Shown here: in pieces, positions 1 to 7,904 of the stretch | Numbering within the stretch: the first letter of the stretch is position 1 | How the letters are laid out: every line of letters begins with the position of its first letter | Source of the DNA: JAADJA01 sp963840975 | GTDB lineage: Bacteria; Bacteroidota; Bacteroidia; Bacteroidales; JAADJA01 | Length of the DNA: 64,000 bases | Direction of reading: 5' to 3' | Assembly: GCA_963840975.1 (NCBI GenBank) | Contig: CAWJBC010000021.1 | Coordinates: 496,001-560,000, forward strand | Notes under the pieces: generated by a model | The model's input: only the letters and a program-made list of their open reading frames with translations | Told to the model about the DNA's origin: nothing | Databases searched by the model: none | Program-made: the position numbers and the translations under genes

Positions 1-1179
1 TCATTTCGTGCCGATTGAAAATCTTTTTGAGCGATAAGACTGTTCACCTTTTTGAACAGACTGGTTGTATTCAAGTTCATCGCCGGTAATTTTATCCATC
101 AGACTTTTAACTTCAGCAATTTTGGTGACCGGATAATGTTCCGCCGGTTTCAGTGAGGCTGCATTTTCATATTCTTTCAGTGCATTGGTATAATCCTTTG
201 CCGCCATAAAATCATCAGCATCTTTCACCGACTTCTGATAAAGTTCATCTTTACTTACTGAGGAAGTAAGCAAACCATTTACTTTATCTATCATATTTTT
301 GGGGTAGTTCTCGTCGGGATAAACCTTCAGAGCAGCCTGGTAATTGGCTTTTGCCGTTTCCAGGTCTTTGTCCATATAAGATTCGTCTGCAAGCTGCACA
401 AGCCTGTCGTATTCATTCTTCCCGACCAGAATTTTATCAATCTCTTTAATTTGCGAAGCCGGATAATCTTCATCAGGTTTGGCATTCAATGCTTTTTCGT
501 ATTCCATGCGTGCATTTTCATAATATTTCAGGTTGAAAAGCCTGTCGGCAGAGGCGATCGTTTCTGCATAAGCAGCTATGGTCTTGTTGGTTTCCTCTAT
601 CAATGTCTGAAGCTCAATGATCTGCTCTTTTGGGTAAGTCTCATCAGGGCGCAGTTCAGCCGCTTTACCGAACTCTTCCTTAGCCAGCTCATATTTTCGG
701 TATTTTATAAACTTTTCACCATTCGCAAGTGCTGCGTTATATTCATTTTCTTTTGTGATACTTTCCTCGGTTATTCTTTTAATTTCATTCAGTTGCTGAT
801 CGGGATAAGAATCTTCCGGTAAAATCTTTTTGGCTTCATTGTATTTTATTTTTGCCTGATCATACTCCTCCGCCTTGAAATGTTTGTCGGCATCGGCTAT
901 CACCATTCCAAACTGCTCCACCACTACCATTTTATCTCTGATCTTGTTAATCGTCTCCTGAAGGCGGGTTTTGGGATACGCCTCTTCAGGTTTTAAGTTG
1001 CTTGCATACTGATACGAAGCCTTTGCATTGATAAAATCGCCTTTATTAAAATATGTATCCGCCTGGGTAATGGCTGCTTTGTAATCATCATCCCCTACCT
1101 GTCCGAATGAGCTGGCAGTCAGTTGAAAGAAGAGTAATAAAAGTAAAGTTGTCAACAGATTTTTAAGCGTTACGACCAT
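1..1179 (-). CDS. Exported TPR-like repeat protein, 3' end frameshifted and cut by the window edge
   Basis: The protein starts with a signal peptide (hydrophobic residues 8-20, cleavage near SFGQ). It then carries about eight degenerate repeats of roughly 40 residues with the pattern AD..F..KDY..AK..Y..A..LKP.E.YP, typical of TPR-like helical scaffolds in Bacteroidota. The function is unknown; a protein-protein scaffold in the periplasm is the likely role. The stop at bases 1-3 looks false. Dropping one base near 27-33 restores the repeat (GEQSIAQKDFQSARNE, matching ADDFMAAKDY in the previous repeat), and that frame runs off the window. The real protein is therefore longer than 392 residues. 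Confidence 0.75.
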   Translation of the reverse strand: MVVTLKNLLTTLLLLLFFQLTASSFGQVGDDDYKAAITQADTYFNKGDFINAKASYQYASNLKPEEAYPKTRLQETINKIRDKMVVVEQFGMVIADADKHFKAEEYDQAKIKYNEAKKILPEDSYPDQQLNEIKRITEESITKENEYNAALANGEKFIKYRKYELAKEEFGKAAELRPDETYPKEQIIELQTLIEETNKTIAAYAETIASADRLFNLKYYENARMEYEKALNAKPDEDYPASQIKEIDKILVGKNEYDRLVQLADESYMDKDLETAKANYQAALKVYPDENYPKNMIDKVNGLLTSSVSKDELYQKSVKDADDFMAAKDYTNALKEYENAASLKPAEHYPVTKIAEVKSLMDKITGDELEYNQSVQKGEQSYRSKRFSIGTK

Positions 1180-1245
1180 GCTATTTTGTTTCCTGTAAGG
1201 GTAATTTTTTAAAGATTTTTTATAAACGATAAGAGCACCTGATTA

Positions 1246-1911
1246 TTATTTGACTGCTCCATTCTGGATGATCCCGTCTTTGATTGTCAATTTGCGGTCT
1301 GCCATGTTCGCCAATTCCAAATTGTGGGTTACGATGATAAAGGTCTGCCTGAATTCGTCCCTCAAATTGAAAAACAGTTTATGCAATTCGACTGAAGATG
1401 CCGAATCAAGATTTCCCGAAGGTTCGTCAGCAAGTATTACAGAGGGGTCGTTTACAAGCGCACGTGCTACCGCTACCCTCTGCTGCTCCCCACCCGAAAG
1501 CTCCGAAGGCTTGTGTTCCATCCGTTCCGACAATCCTAAAAATCCAAGCAATTCCTTGGCTTTTGAAATGGCTTTGCTACGCTGAGTTCCACCAATAAAT
1601 GCTGGAATACAAACATTTTCAAGCGCTGTAAACTCTGGGAGTAAATGATGGAATTGAAATACAAATCCGATATGTTTATTCCTGAATTCAGCCAGCTTTT
1701 TCTGATTCAATTTGCTGACAGCTTTATCTTCAAAAAACACATCTCCCTTATCAGCAAAATCGAGCGTGCCGATAATATGAAGCAGCGTGGACTTACCTGC
1801 TCCCGATGCTCCCACTATCGAAACGATTTCAGCCTTGTTGACGGATAGGTCTATGCCCTTCAGAACTTCAATCTTGCCAAACGACTTATGTATATTTAGG
1901 GTGCTGATCAT
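1246..1911 (-). CDS. ABC transporter ATP-binding protein, LolD/MacB type
   Basis: This 221-residue protein is a complete nucleotide-binding domain. It has Walker A GASGAGKST (34-42), signature LSGGEQQR (138-145), Walker B VILADEP (about 158-164) and the switch histidine in IVTH (about 196). The length and sequence fit the LolD/MacB/FtsE group, which powers FtsX-type permeases in lipoprotein release or efflux at the inner membrane. No permease gene is adjacent in the window; an FtsX-like permease lies far away at 57232-59598 and need not be its partner. The gene is co-directional with the TPR-like gene, 66 bp downstream. Confidence 0.9.
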   Translation of the reverse strand: MISTLNIHKSFGKIEVLKGIDLSVNKAEIVSIVGASGAGKSTLLHIIGTLDFADKGDVFFEDKAVSKLNQKKLAEFRNKHIGFVFQFHHLLPEFTALENVCIPAFIGGTQRSKAISKAKELLGFLGLSERMEHKPSELSGGEQQRVAVARALVNDPSVILADEPSGNLDSASSVELHKLFFNLRDEFRQTFIIVTHNLELANMADRKLTIKDGIIQNGAVK

Positions 1912-2068
1912 TTTTAAAAATAATCTGCAAAGATATACTCTTTTTCCAATCAGGCTTCATCCTGATAGGCTCTTCGCCCTGAGAAAATGTCAATCATGAA
2001 GGGATTATCCGGTAAAAAAAATCAGGTTACAATTTCCTGGAGATTATCTGGCTGCACTATAAAATATT

Positions 2069-2076
2069 TATCTTTG
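2069..2076 (+). promoter_or_regulatory. Bacteroidota -7 promoter element
   Basis: TATCTTTG matches the TAnnTTTG -7 consensus of Bacteroidota and lies 30 bp before the response regulator ATG. No clear TTG -33 element is visible, so the match rests on the -7 box and its position. Confidence 0.5.
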
Positions 2077-2105
2077 AACGATTGAAAATCTTAATAACAT
2101 AAAGC

Positions 2106-3269
2106 ATGGCGCATATCCTGATTATAGATGATGAAAAAAGCATACGAAACACTTTACGTGATATTCTGGAAAATGAAAAATACGAAGTGGATGATGCAGA
2201 AAATGGCGAAACAGCCCTCGAAAAAATCAAACTCAACAGCTACGATGTGATCCTTTGCGATATCAAAATGCCCGGTATGGATGGCATCGAGTTGCTGTCA
2301 AAGGCATTGATTGTAACTGATACGCCCATTATCATGATTTCGGGACATGGCACCATCGAAACGGCAGTAGAGTGCATTAAAAAGGGCGCTTATGATTATA
2401 TCGCTAAACCCCCCGATCTGAACAGGTTATTGATTACCATCAGGAATGCAATGGATAAATCCCACCTGCTCACTGAAACAAAGAAATTAAAAAAGCAGGT
2501 TGGTGCAAACTGGCAAATGGTGGGCGAGTCAGAGGCGTTAACTTCGATAAAAACAATGATCGAAAGAGTGGCTCCAACCGATGCCCGGGTGCTTATCACC
2601 GGCGAAAACGGAACAGGTAAAGAACTGGTAGCCCGCTGGCTTCACGAAAACAGCAACCGGTCACATGCCCCTTTCATTGAAGTAAATTGCGCCGCAATCC
2701 CATCCGAACTGATCGAAAGCCAGCTTTTCGGTCACGAAAAAGGATCGTTTACTTCTGCTATCAAACAGCGTAAAGGCGATTTTGAGCAGGCGAATGGAGG
2801 AACTATTTTTCTTGATGAAATAGGGGATATGAGCTTGTCAGCCCAGGCAAAAGTGCTGCGTGCCCTGCAGGAAAACAAGATAACACGGGTGGGCGGAGAA
2901 AAGGATATTCCGGTGGATGTGCGTGTGATTGCCGCCACAAACAAAAATATAAAAGAAGAAATCCAAAATGAAAGATTTCGGGAAGACTTATACCACCGCC
3001 TCAGTGTGATCCTGATTCATGTGCCAGCTTTGAGGGAGCGGATAGAGGACATCCCTTTATTGGCTTCTCATTTTATGCAACTGACATGTGCCAATAATGG
3101 AAAACCATTGCTGCCAATAGAAGAGGATGCATTTGAGGAACTCCGGAAAATGCCCTGGACCGGCAACATCCGCGAACTCAGAAATGTGGTCGAGCGGCTT
3201 GCCATTCTGTGCGACAACAAAGTGAAAGCCGAAGATGTGGTAAGGTTTGCCCAGCCGTTGATCGGATAA
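2106..3269 (+). CDS. NtrC-like response regulator: receiver plus sigma-54 AAA+ domain, no HTH
   Basis: The 387-residue protein has an N-terminal receiver domain (phosphorylation Asp52, conserved Lys101) and a sigma-54-interaction AAA+ domain. The AAA+ part has Walker A GENGTGKE (166-173), Walker B IFLDEI (234-239) and the sigma-54 contact loop at 213-218, which reads GSFTSA instead of the classical GAFTGA. The protein ends about 10 residues after the AAA+ lid (RFAQPLIG), so the usual C-terminal Fis-type helix-turn-helix is absent. It should remodel sigma-54 RNA polymerase on phosphorylation, but site selection must work without its own DNA-binding domain. No sensor kinase gene is next to it. 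Confidence 0.9.
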   Translation: MAHILIIDDEKSIRNTLRDILENEKYEVDDAENGETALEKIKLNSYDVILCDIKMPGMDGIELLSKALIVTDTPIIMISGHGTIETAVECIKKGAYDYIAKPPDLNRLLITIRNAMDKSHLLTETKKLKKQVGANWQMVGESEALTSIKTMIERVAPTDARVLITGENGTGKELVARWLHENSNRSHAPFIEVNCAAIPSELIESQLFGHEKGSFTSAIKQRKGDFEQANGGTIFLDEIGDMSLSAQAKVLRALQENKITRVGGEKDIPVDVRVIAATNKNIKEEIQNERFREDLYHRLSVILIHVPALRERIEDIPLLASHFMQLTCANNGKPLLPIEEDAFEELRKMPWTGNIRELRNVVERLAILCDNKVKAEDVVRFAQPLIG

Positions 3270-3645
3270 CTTCCTTTTTCAACCTATTCAGGCGGCTTAA
3301 TGTGATTTGTAATTTTTTACTAAATCCGGGTTGCAAAAAACCTTATAGGACTGTTTTTAGCTGCTTTTTATAAGGATTGGTAAAATATCAAATTCCAAAC
3401 TTTTCCCTAATACTTACATTATTACCTGAATTGTTTATTTTGTAAATTTTGGCTACTGGTCCATACTTCAGGTTGATTTTAAGATCATAAAATAATATCT
3501 TCCTTTGATATCTATAATAGCTTACTTTCTGTGTTTTTTACAACGGAATAATTTTTCTTCCATTTTAACCAACTCATTTTGTCAGATTTCGTACAATCTC
3601 CCTTAAAAGTGCGGCGTCAGCACCTTAATCACTGACAAAAACAAG
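3270..3645. other. Intergenic stretch, AT-rich, no gene seen
   Basis: I see no credible reading frame here. A weak inverted repeat (CCTTATA near 3340 and TATAAGG near 3371) could be a terminator-like stem for the upstream regulator, but it has no clean T-run after it. The promoter of the following lipoprotein gene should lie in the last 100 bp; I could not identify a convincing -7 box. Confidence 0.4.
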
Positions 3646-4223
3646 ATGAAAAAAATAGTTTTTTATTATTTGCAGCTACCTTAATGATTCTGGTGAGCTG
3701 CAGTAAAGAAAAAGATGAGCCTACCCTCGACAACAAAGTGCTCATCAATGAGATATTCGCGGCCGGGATGAACGGTTACTCGCAGGGAATGGCGCTAAAA
3801 TCTACCGTTCCCATTTATTACGATGTGGAATATTACCAGCACGGAGTGGAGGGAGGTACCATTCATGTATTGGGAAATGTAACCGGTTCATTCACTATTG
3901 ATGACAATACAGGTGCTTTGATTACAGGGATTGTGCAAATCGGGTTAACCGAAGCCATCAACGATTTTACTTTTAAAAGCAATGGTGGAACCTACACCAT
4001 GAACGGCGCACCTTATATTTCGCTCACAGGTACCTTTACTCTTCAACCCGGTGGAACATTCGGAACTGCATCAAGCATGCAAATAGGAGGGGGCGTAATG
4101 GTTACAGGACCAGGTGTGAGTAAGACCATTAATATGCAAATTACCATTATAATCAATTCCAACGGTTCGGGTGGGCATGTGAGTGGATATGTTGGAGATG
4201 AGGGCCTGGATTACACATTTTAA
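3646..4223 (+). CDS. Putative lipoprotein with a 1-base frameshift in the signal peptide
   Basis: The open frame from 3684 begins inside a lipoprotein signal peptide (MILVSC, lipobox LVSC). The natural start is the ATG at 3646. Read from there, MKKIVF runs into a stop, but one extra T in the T-run 3659-3664 gives a normal lipoprotein leader, MKKIVFLLFAATLMILVSC. After the Cys the mature part (about 175 residues) is glycine- and threonine-rich with alternating hydrophobic residues, as in a beta-rich surface protein. I do not recognise the family. A strong terminator follows at 4305. The frameshift is either a homopolymer sequencing error or a recent inactivation. Confidence 0.65.
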
Positions 4224-4304
4224 TAACCATGAACTAATAGAGTGATTTAAGTCTCTATTTAGTTGCAAATTATAAATTTTTCCATAAAGCATTATTTGTA
4301 AATG

Positions 4305-4342
4305 AAGGTTCGATCCTGCATAAGGGATCGAACCTTTTTTTT
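4305..4342 (+). terminator. Rho-independent terminator
   Basis: A perfect 12-bp stem (AAGGTTCGATCC 4305-4316 with GGATCGAACCTT 4325-4336) with an 8-base loop is followed by a T-run to 4342. It lies 80 bp after the stop of the lipoprotein gene. Confidence 0.9.
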
Positions 4343-4518
4343 AAAGCCTGTGTTCAGTATCTCTTTTCGGCAGGACAATATTAACTCCCTGATTCATAGT
4401 CCAACGGTCAGGTTGCAATATTATAATTTTAGAGGGTTTGATAATAAATAATTCCTAAAACCATCACTGCTTCAAATTACTTTATAACTTAGCAGAGAAA
4501 AATAAAATCGTCATTTTT

Positions 4519-6828
4519 ATGAAAAATATTAAATTATTATTGCTTGCCTCGTTGTTTGCTGTTAATTCATTTTCACAAAGCCAGTTTGAATTGGTTAAAG
4601 AGGTTATTACCCGTGCGGGTAGTTTAGATCCAATTACAAAATCAATCGAAAATAGTCAAGGGATTATTAAAATCGAAGATTACGATTCACTGAACATGTC
4701 GTTTGTCGGGAATTGGGGACTGGGTCAAAGCTATTCCATTTCAAGCAGCCCAGCCGGTGACACGGTTTTTGTTGGGTCTGGTGCCGGAGTAATTATTTTT
4801 GATGCAACCGATCCTTACAATCCGGTTAAACTTTCCGAAATCCATGCACGGGCACTGGTGGATGGAAGCAGTTATGACCCTGTGAATCACCTGCTTTATC
4901 TCGCTGCCTATTTTTCAGGGATTGAGGTCTGGGATGTTTCGGATATTTATAATCCCCAGCGGTTGGGGCGTGCACCGGCAACAGGTCTGCCAAGAGGAGG
5001 CGTTAATTTCCGCAACAGTTCTTCCGGAATGCCTGAATATGCTTATCTTACAAATGTTGTGGATGGTGTGGATGTTTATTCCGTTACCGACCCTCAAAAT
5101 CCATCAAAAACAGGAACTTATAATTTCTCAGGGACACAGCTGGTCTGGAATTCTTTCAAATCAGGAGATACCCTTTTTGTGGCTGCAAGTAACGGCGGAA
5201 CCAAAGCAATTGATTTGTCCGGGTCACCTGTTTTAACTAATCTGTTTAGTATAAACTCTCCTTCAACAAGTGTTCACGTCATGGGGAGCTTAGCATATAT
5301 TGTAAATTATAGCTACGGCATGAAGATTTATAATTTTTCCTCACTGCCTGCAACACTTCAGGGTCAGGTTCCGCAAACAGGTTTTCCCCAGAACCTTACC
5401 GTGTTTGATAATTTTGCATACATTGCAAATTCAACGACAAATCCCGGTGGTGGAGTTAATATTATTGACGTTACCAACCCTTCTTCCCCTCAGCACATTA
5501 CAGATTACACAGGCTACCAGACATATATTGCCGGAAAGAGCGACAAAGTTTATGCTACCGGTGGAACACAGGGGTGCCTATTTCTCGATGTGTCCAATCC
5601 TGCATCCCCTGTTGAGGCGAGCACCTATCCTCTGCCCTCGGCCATGTGGGATTTAACTGTTTCTGGCAATTATGTATATGCAGGAAGCAACGGATTCAGG
5701 GTATTTGATATAAGCGATAAAAGCCATCCTGTTCAGGTTGGGTATGATCCAACCCTGGGGGATTTGGTGAAAGTCACAGGCGATCTTGCCGTCTTTTGCC
5801 CAGAAAGCATGGGTAGCAGCAACAGGGTGAATATTATGGATATTTCTGATCCATCCAACCCTCAGTACATTGCACACTACCTCGCACCTGTAATGACCAA
5901 TGACATTGCGTTGAAGGATCATTATGCCTTTATTGCCTGCTGGTGGGACGGATTCAGGGTAATTGATTTTTCAAATCCTGAATTGCCTGTGCTGGCAGCG
6001 CATAAAATGGGATGGGTAAATGGTGGCATTCCCGGAGTGGAATGGTGTTATGTGCAGGCTTTGGATGTGGATGGTAATTACCTCTATGTCGTTGATTATG
6101 GTCCATTTGAAAATGAGGATACCAAGGGAGTTTATATTTTCGATATCACCGACCCGACAAACCCTTTGTTTATCTCACGGCTTGCTACTTATACCGGCAA
6201 AGCCTATGACATCAATGCTTCTGATGGCTATGCTTACCTTGCCGACAGCCAGGCGGGATTCAATGTAATCAATGCCACCGATCCGGCGAATGCATCTGAG
6301 ATGGCTTATCTTCCGCTTGGGGATGCAGCCTGGGCAGTTGATGTTTTCGGGAATTATGCATTTGTAGCGAATTATATCAATGAAGGTGTGCAAGTGATTA
6401 ATATTGCAAATCCTCAATCTCCATTTGTTGAAGGATACTATAAGCGTAGTGGTTGCTTTGCAGTAAATGTAACCTACAATGCAGGACATGTGATTGTTTC
6501 CGATGGTCCTGCCGGCTTCAATATCTATAATTTTGACCTGCTTTCAGGAACAAATGATAATTTTAGTACCAATGATTATAGTCTTCAGGTTCTGCCAAAC
6601 CCTGCAAAAGACAAAATTTCAATCTCTTTTGACCTTCCTTCATCACAATACGCCAGGATTGATCTTTACAATCTGGAAGGGCAAATGATCAGATCGTTAT
6701 ATGAATCAAAACTTAATGAGGGACAATTCAGCAAAACATTTGATATTGCCAGTATACCAAAGGGCGTCTTTCTTCTGACGGTTAAGTTAAATGCGCAGGT
6801 AATTACCAAAAAACTGGTAATTTTATAG
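4519..6828 (+). CDS. LVIVD-repeat beta-propeller protein with T9SS sorting domain
   Basis: The 769-residue protein starts with a signal peptide (MKNIKLLLLASLFAVNSFSQ). It then carries many LVIVD-type repeats of about 42-45 residues (pattern Y.....NGF.V.DISDPSNP..), which form extracellular beta-propellers of unknown ligand. The last about 80 residues are a type A T9SS C-terminal domain (LPNPAKDKISISF ... KGVFLLTV ... KKLVIL), so the protein should be secreted across the outer membrane and anchored on the cell surface. No frameshift is seen over 2.3 kb. It appears monocistronic. Confidence 0.9.
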   Translation: MKNIKLLLLASLFAVNSFSQSQFELVKEVITRAGSLDPITKSIENSQGIIKIEDYDSLNMSFVGNWGLGQSYSISSSPAGDTVFVGSGAGVIIFDATDPYNPVKLSEIHARALVDGSSYDPVNHLLYLAAYFSGIEVWDVSDIYNPQRLGRAPATGLPRGGVNFRNSSSGMPEYAYLTNVVDGVDVYSVTDPQNPSKTGTYNFSGTQLVWNSFKSGDTLFVAASNGGTKAIDLSGSPVLTNLFSINSPSTSVHVMGSLAYIVNYSYGMKIYNFSSLPATLQGQVPQTGFPQNLTVFDNFAYIANSTTNPGGGVNIIDVTNPSSPQHITDYTGYQTYIAGKSDKVYATGGTQGCLFLDVSNPASPVEASTYPLPSAMWDLTVSGNYVYAGSNGFRVFDISDKSHPVQVGYDPTLGDLVKVTGDLAVFCPESMGSSNRVNIMDISDPSNPQYIAHYLAPVMTNDIALKDHYAFIACWWDGFRVIDFSNPELPVLAAHKMGWVNGGIPGVEWCYVQALDVDGNYLYVVDYGPFENEDTKGVYIFDITDPTNPLFISRLATYTGKAYDINASDGYAYLADSQAGFNVINATDPANASEMAYLPLGDAAWAVDVFGNYAFVANYINEGVQVINIANPQSPFVEGYYKRSGCFAVNVTYNAGHVIVSDGPAGFNIYNFDLLSGTNDNFSTNDYSLQVLPNPAKDKISISFDLPSSQYARIDLYNLEGQMIRSLYESKLNEGQFSKTFDIASIPKGVFLLTVKLNAQVITKKLVIL

Positions 6829-6882
6829 GATAATAAGACTAAACATAGCGAAACTCTTATTCCCGTTTATTGATTAAAGTTG

Positions 6883-6890
6883 TAACTTTG
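6883..6890 (+). promoter_or_regulatory. Candidate -7 box upstream of tmRNA
   Basis: TAACTTTG fits TAnnTTTG. It lies about 150 bp before the mature tmRNA 5' end, with a hairpin-bearing repeat in between, so it would produce a long precursor if used. Confidence 0.4.
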
Positions 6891-6975
6891 CAGCGGTTTT
6901 AGATTGTTCTTTGATATAAATTACTTCAGGGTTTTGTACGATGTAAAGCAAACTTCGAACCTCGAACTTCAAACT

Positions 6976-7011
6976 CCCGCCCGAACGGCTGAAACAGTTC
7001 AGTCGGGCGGG
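6976..7011. repeat. Hairpin repeat inserted between promoter and tmRNA
   Basis: Outer arms CCCGCCCGA (6976-6984) and TCGGGCGGG (7003-7011) are perfectly complementary. Inside them CTGAA (6989-6993) pairs with TTCAG (6998-7002) around an ACAG loop. The unit is flanked by direct repeats of the type CGAACCT.GAAC. It resembles other dispersed hairpin repeats in this window (10.2, 11.6, 17.4 and 54.5 kb). Confidence 0.6.
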
Positions 7012-7040
7012 TCGAACCTTGAACCTGAAACCATTTATCT

Positions 7041-7438
7041 GGGGCTGACCGGATTTGACAGCAAGGTCAGTGGGATTGTAAGCATGCCGGGCATTGACGA
7101 TGTGGCTCGTTAAAAACTATCTTCAAACAATAATTGGCGAAACAAATTACGCTCTTGCAGCTTAATCGAAGTACAGTAGATTGAGTATTTCGCGGCACAA
7201 GGTGCTGTGACAAGACATCCCGCAGGCGGACAAGCCTGATTCCAACCTGACCAACGGGGTGCACGCAATTTTAGGCTGGTTCTGTAAGAGCCTTGATTAC
7301 AGAATAAGATAAAAAGGATAAAACGTTGATTTGGGTGTCTGCTCCCGGGCAACGTTCGAAAAACAATAACAGAATAAGCATGTAGAAAGCACTTTTGCTG
7401 CTTGTTTGGACGAGGGTTCGACTCCCTCCAGCTCCACC
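7041..7438 (+). ncRNA. ssrA: Transfer-messenger RNA (tmRNA)
   Basis: The 5' end GGGGCTGACCGGATTTGACA and the 3' part GGGTTCGACTCCCTCCAGCTCCACC are the conserved tmRNA ends. GGGGCTG pairs with CAGCTCC to form the acceptor stem, and GGGTTCGACTCCC is the T arm. The tag reading frame is at 7136-7165: GGC GAA ACA AAT TAC GCT CTT GCA GCT TAA, encoding GETNYALAA, a Bacteroidales-type degradation tag. The genome encodes ACC rather than a full ACCA, so the final A would be added enzymatically. It rescues stalled ribosomes with SmpB. Confidence 0.97.
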
Positions 7439-7456
7439 TTCGTTCTCCTTAGCATC

Positions 7457-7494
7457 AGCGTATAAGAGTCACACTCTCATCGCTGTGCTTTTTT
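7457..7494 (+). terminator. tmRNA terminator
   Basis: An imperfect 12-13-bp stem (7457-7469 with 7473-7484, CAC loop) is followed within five bases by a T6 run (7489-7494), just after the tmRNA 3' end. Confidence 0.75.
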
Positions 7495-7497
7495 ATA

Positions 7498-7734
7498 ATG
7501 AGGTCACTCTGTATTTTTAAATATTTTGATGCTACTTTCTATACCCTTTGCGCCAAAAATCTTGATGACTGGATTTCAAGACATTTAAAAGGTCAGGTGC
7601 ATGATACCCAAGATAAACTTCCCGTTGAATTAGTAACATTCATCGCCTTCTCGGATAAGCACAAAGCCTACCAGTTTGAAAAATACCTTAAATCCGGCTC
7701 AAGGATTGCCTTCAGAAATAAAAGATTAATCTGA
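7498..7734 (+). pseudogene. Degenerate GIY-YIG-like remnant
   Basis: The C-terminal half (KGQVHDTQDKLPVELVTFIAF...AYQFEKYLKSG) matches the end of small GIY-YIG domain proteins of the YhbQ/UvrC-like kind. The N-terminal core has lost its landmarks: the GIY-YIG tyrosines and glycines are gone, and the expected Y.G.T.NL..R...H reads FYTLCAKNLDDWISRH. It is only 78 codons long and starts directly after the tmRNA terminator. It is probably a remnant rather than an active nuclease. Integration next to tmRNA is common for mobile DNA. Confidence 0.5.
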
Positions 7735-7871
7735 AAAATCGTTTTATTAAATATTTGAATTTTGCTGAATAGGTAGCGCCCAACCTATTACATACCCAAA
7801 TAATTACTAACAGTATATTTTTCCGGAAACAGAAAAGATTTCCTTTATTTTTTCCATATCATTCCATTTAT

Positions 7872-7879
7872 TATATTTG
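7872..7879 (+). promoter_or_regulatory. -7 element of the caspase-like gene
   Basis: TATATTTG fits TAnnTTTG and lies 26 bp before the ATG at 7905. No TTG -33 box is evident. Confidence 0.5.
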
Positions 7880-7904
7880 CTCGCTATAAAAATCAAAAAT
7901 CGCG

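Noticed and set aside
7110..7352. Small reading frames inside the tmRNA
   Set aside because: The stretch is fully explained by tmRNA; the only translated part is the nine-residue tag.
7411..7438. A separate tRNA gene (T-arm-like sequence)
   Set aside because: It is the tRNA-like 3' end of tmRNA; no anticodon arm is present and the acceptor partner is 370 bp upstream. I saw no other tRNA in the window.
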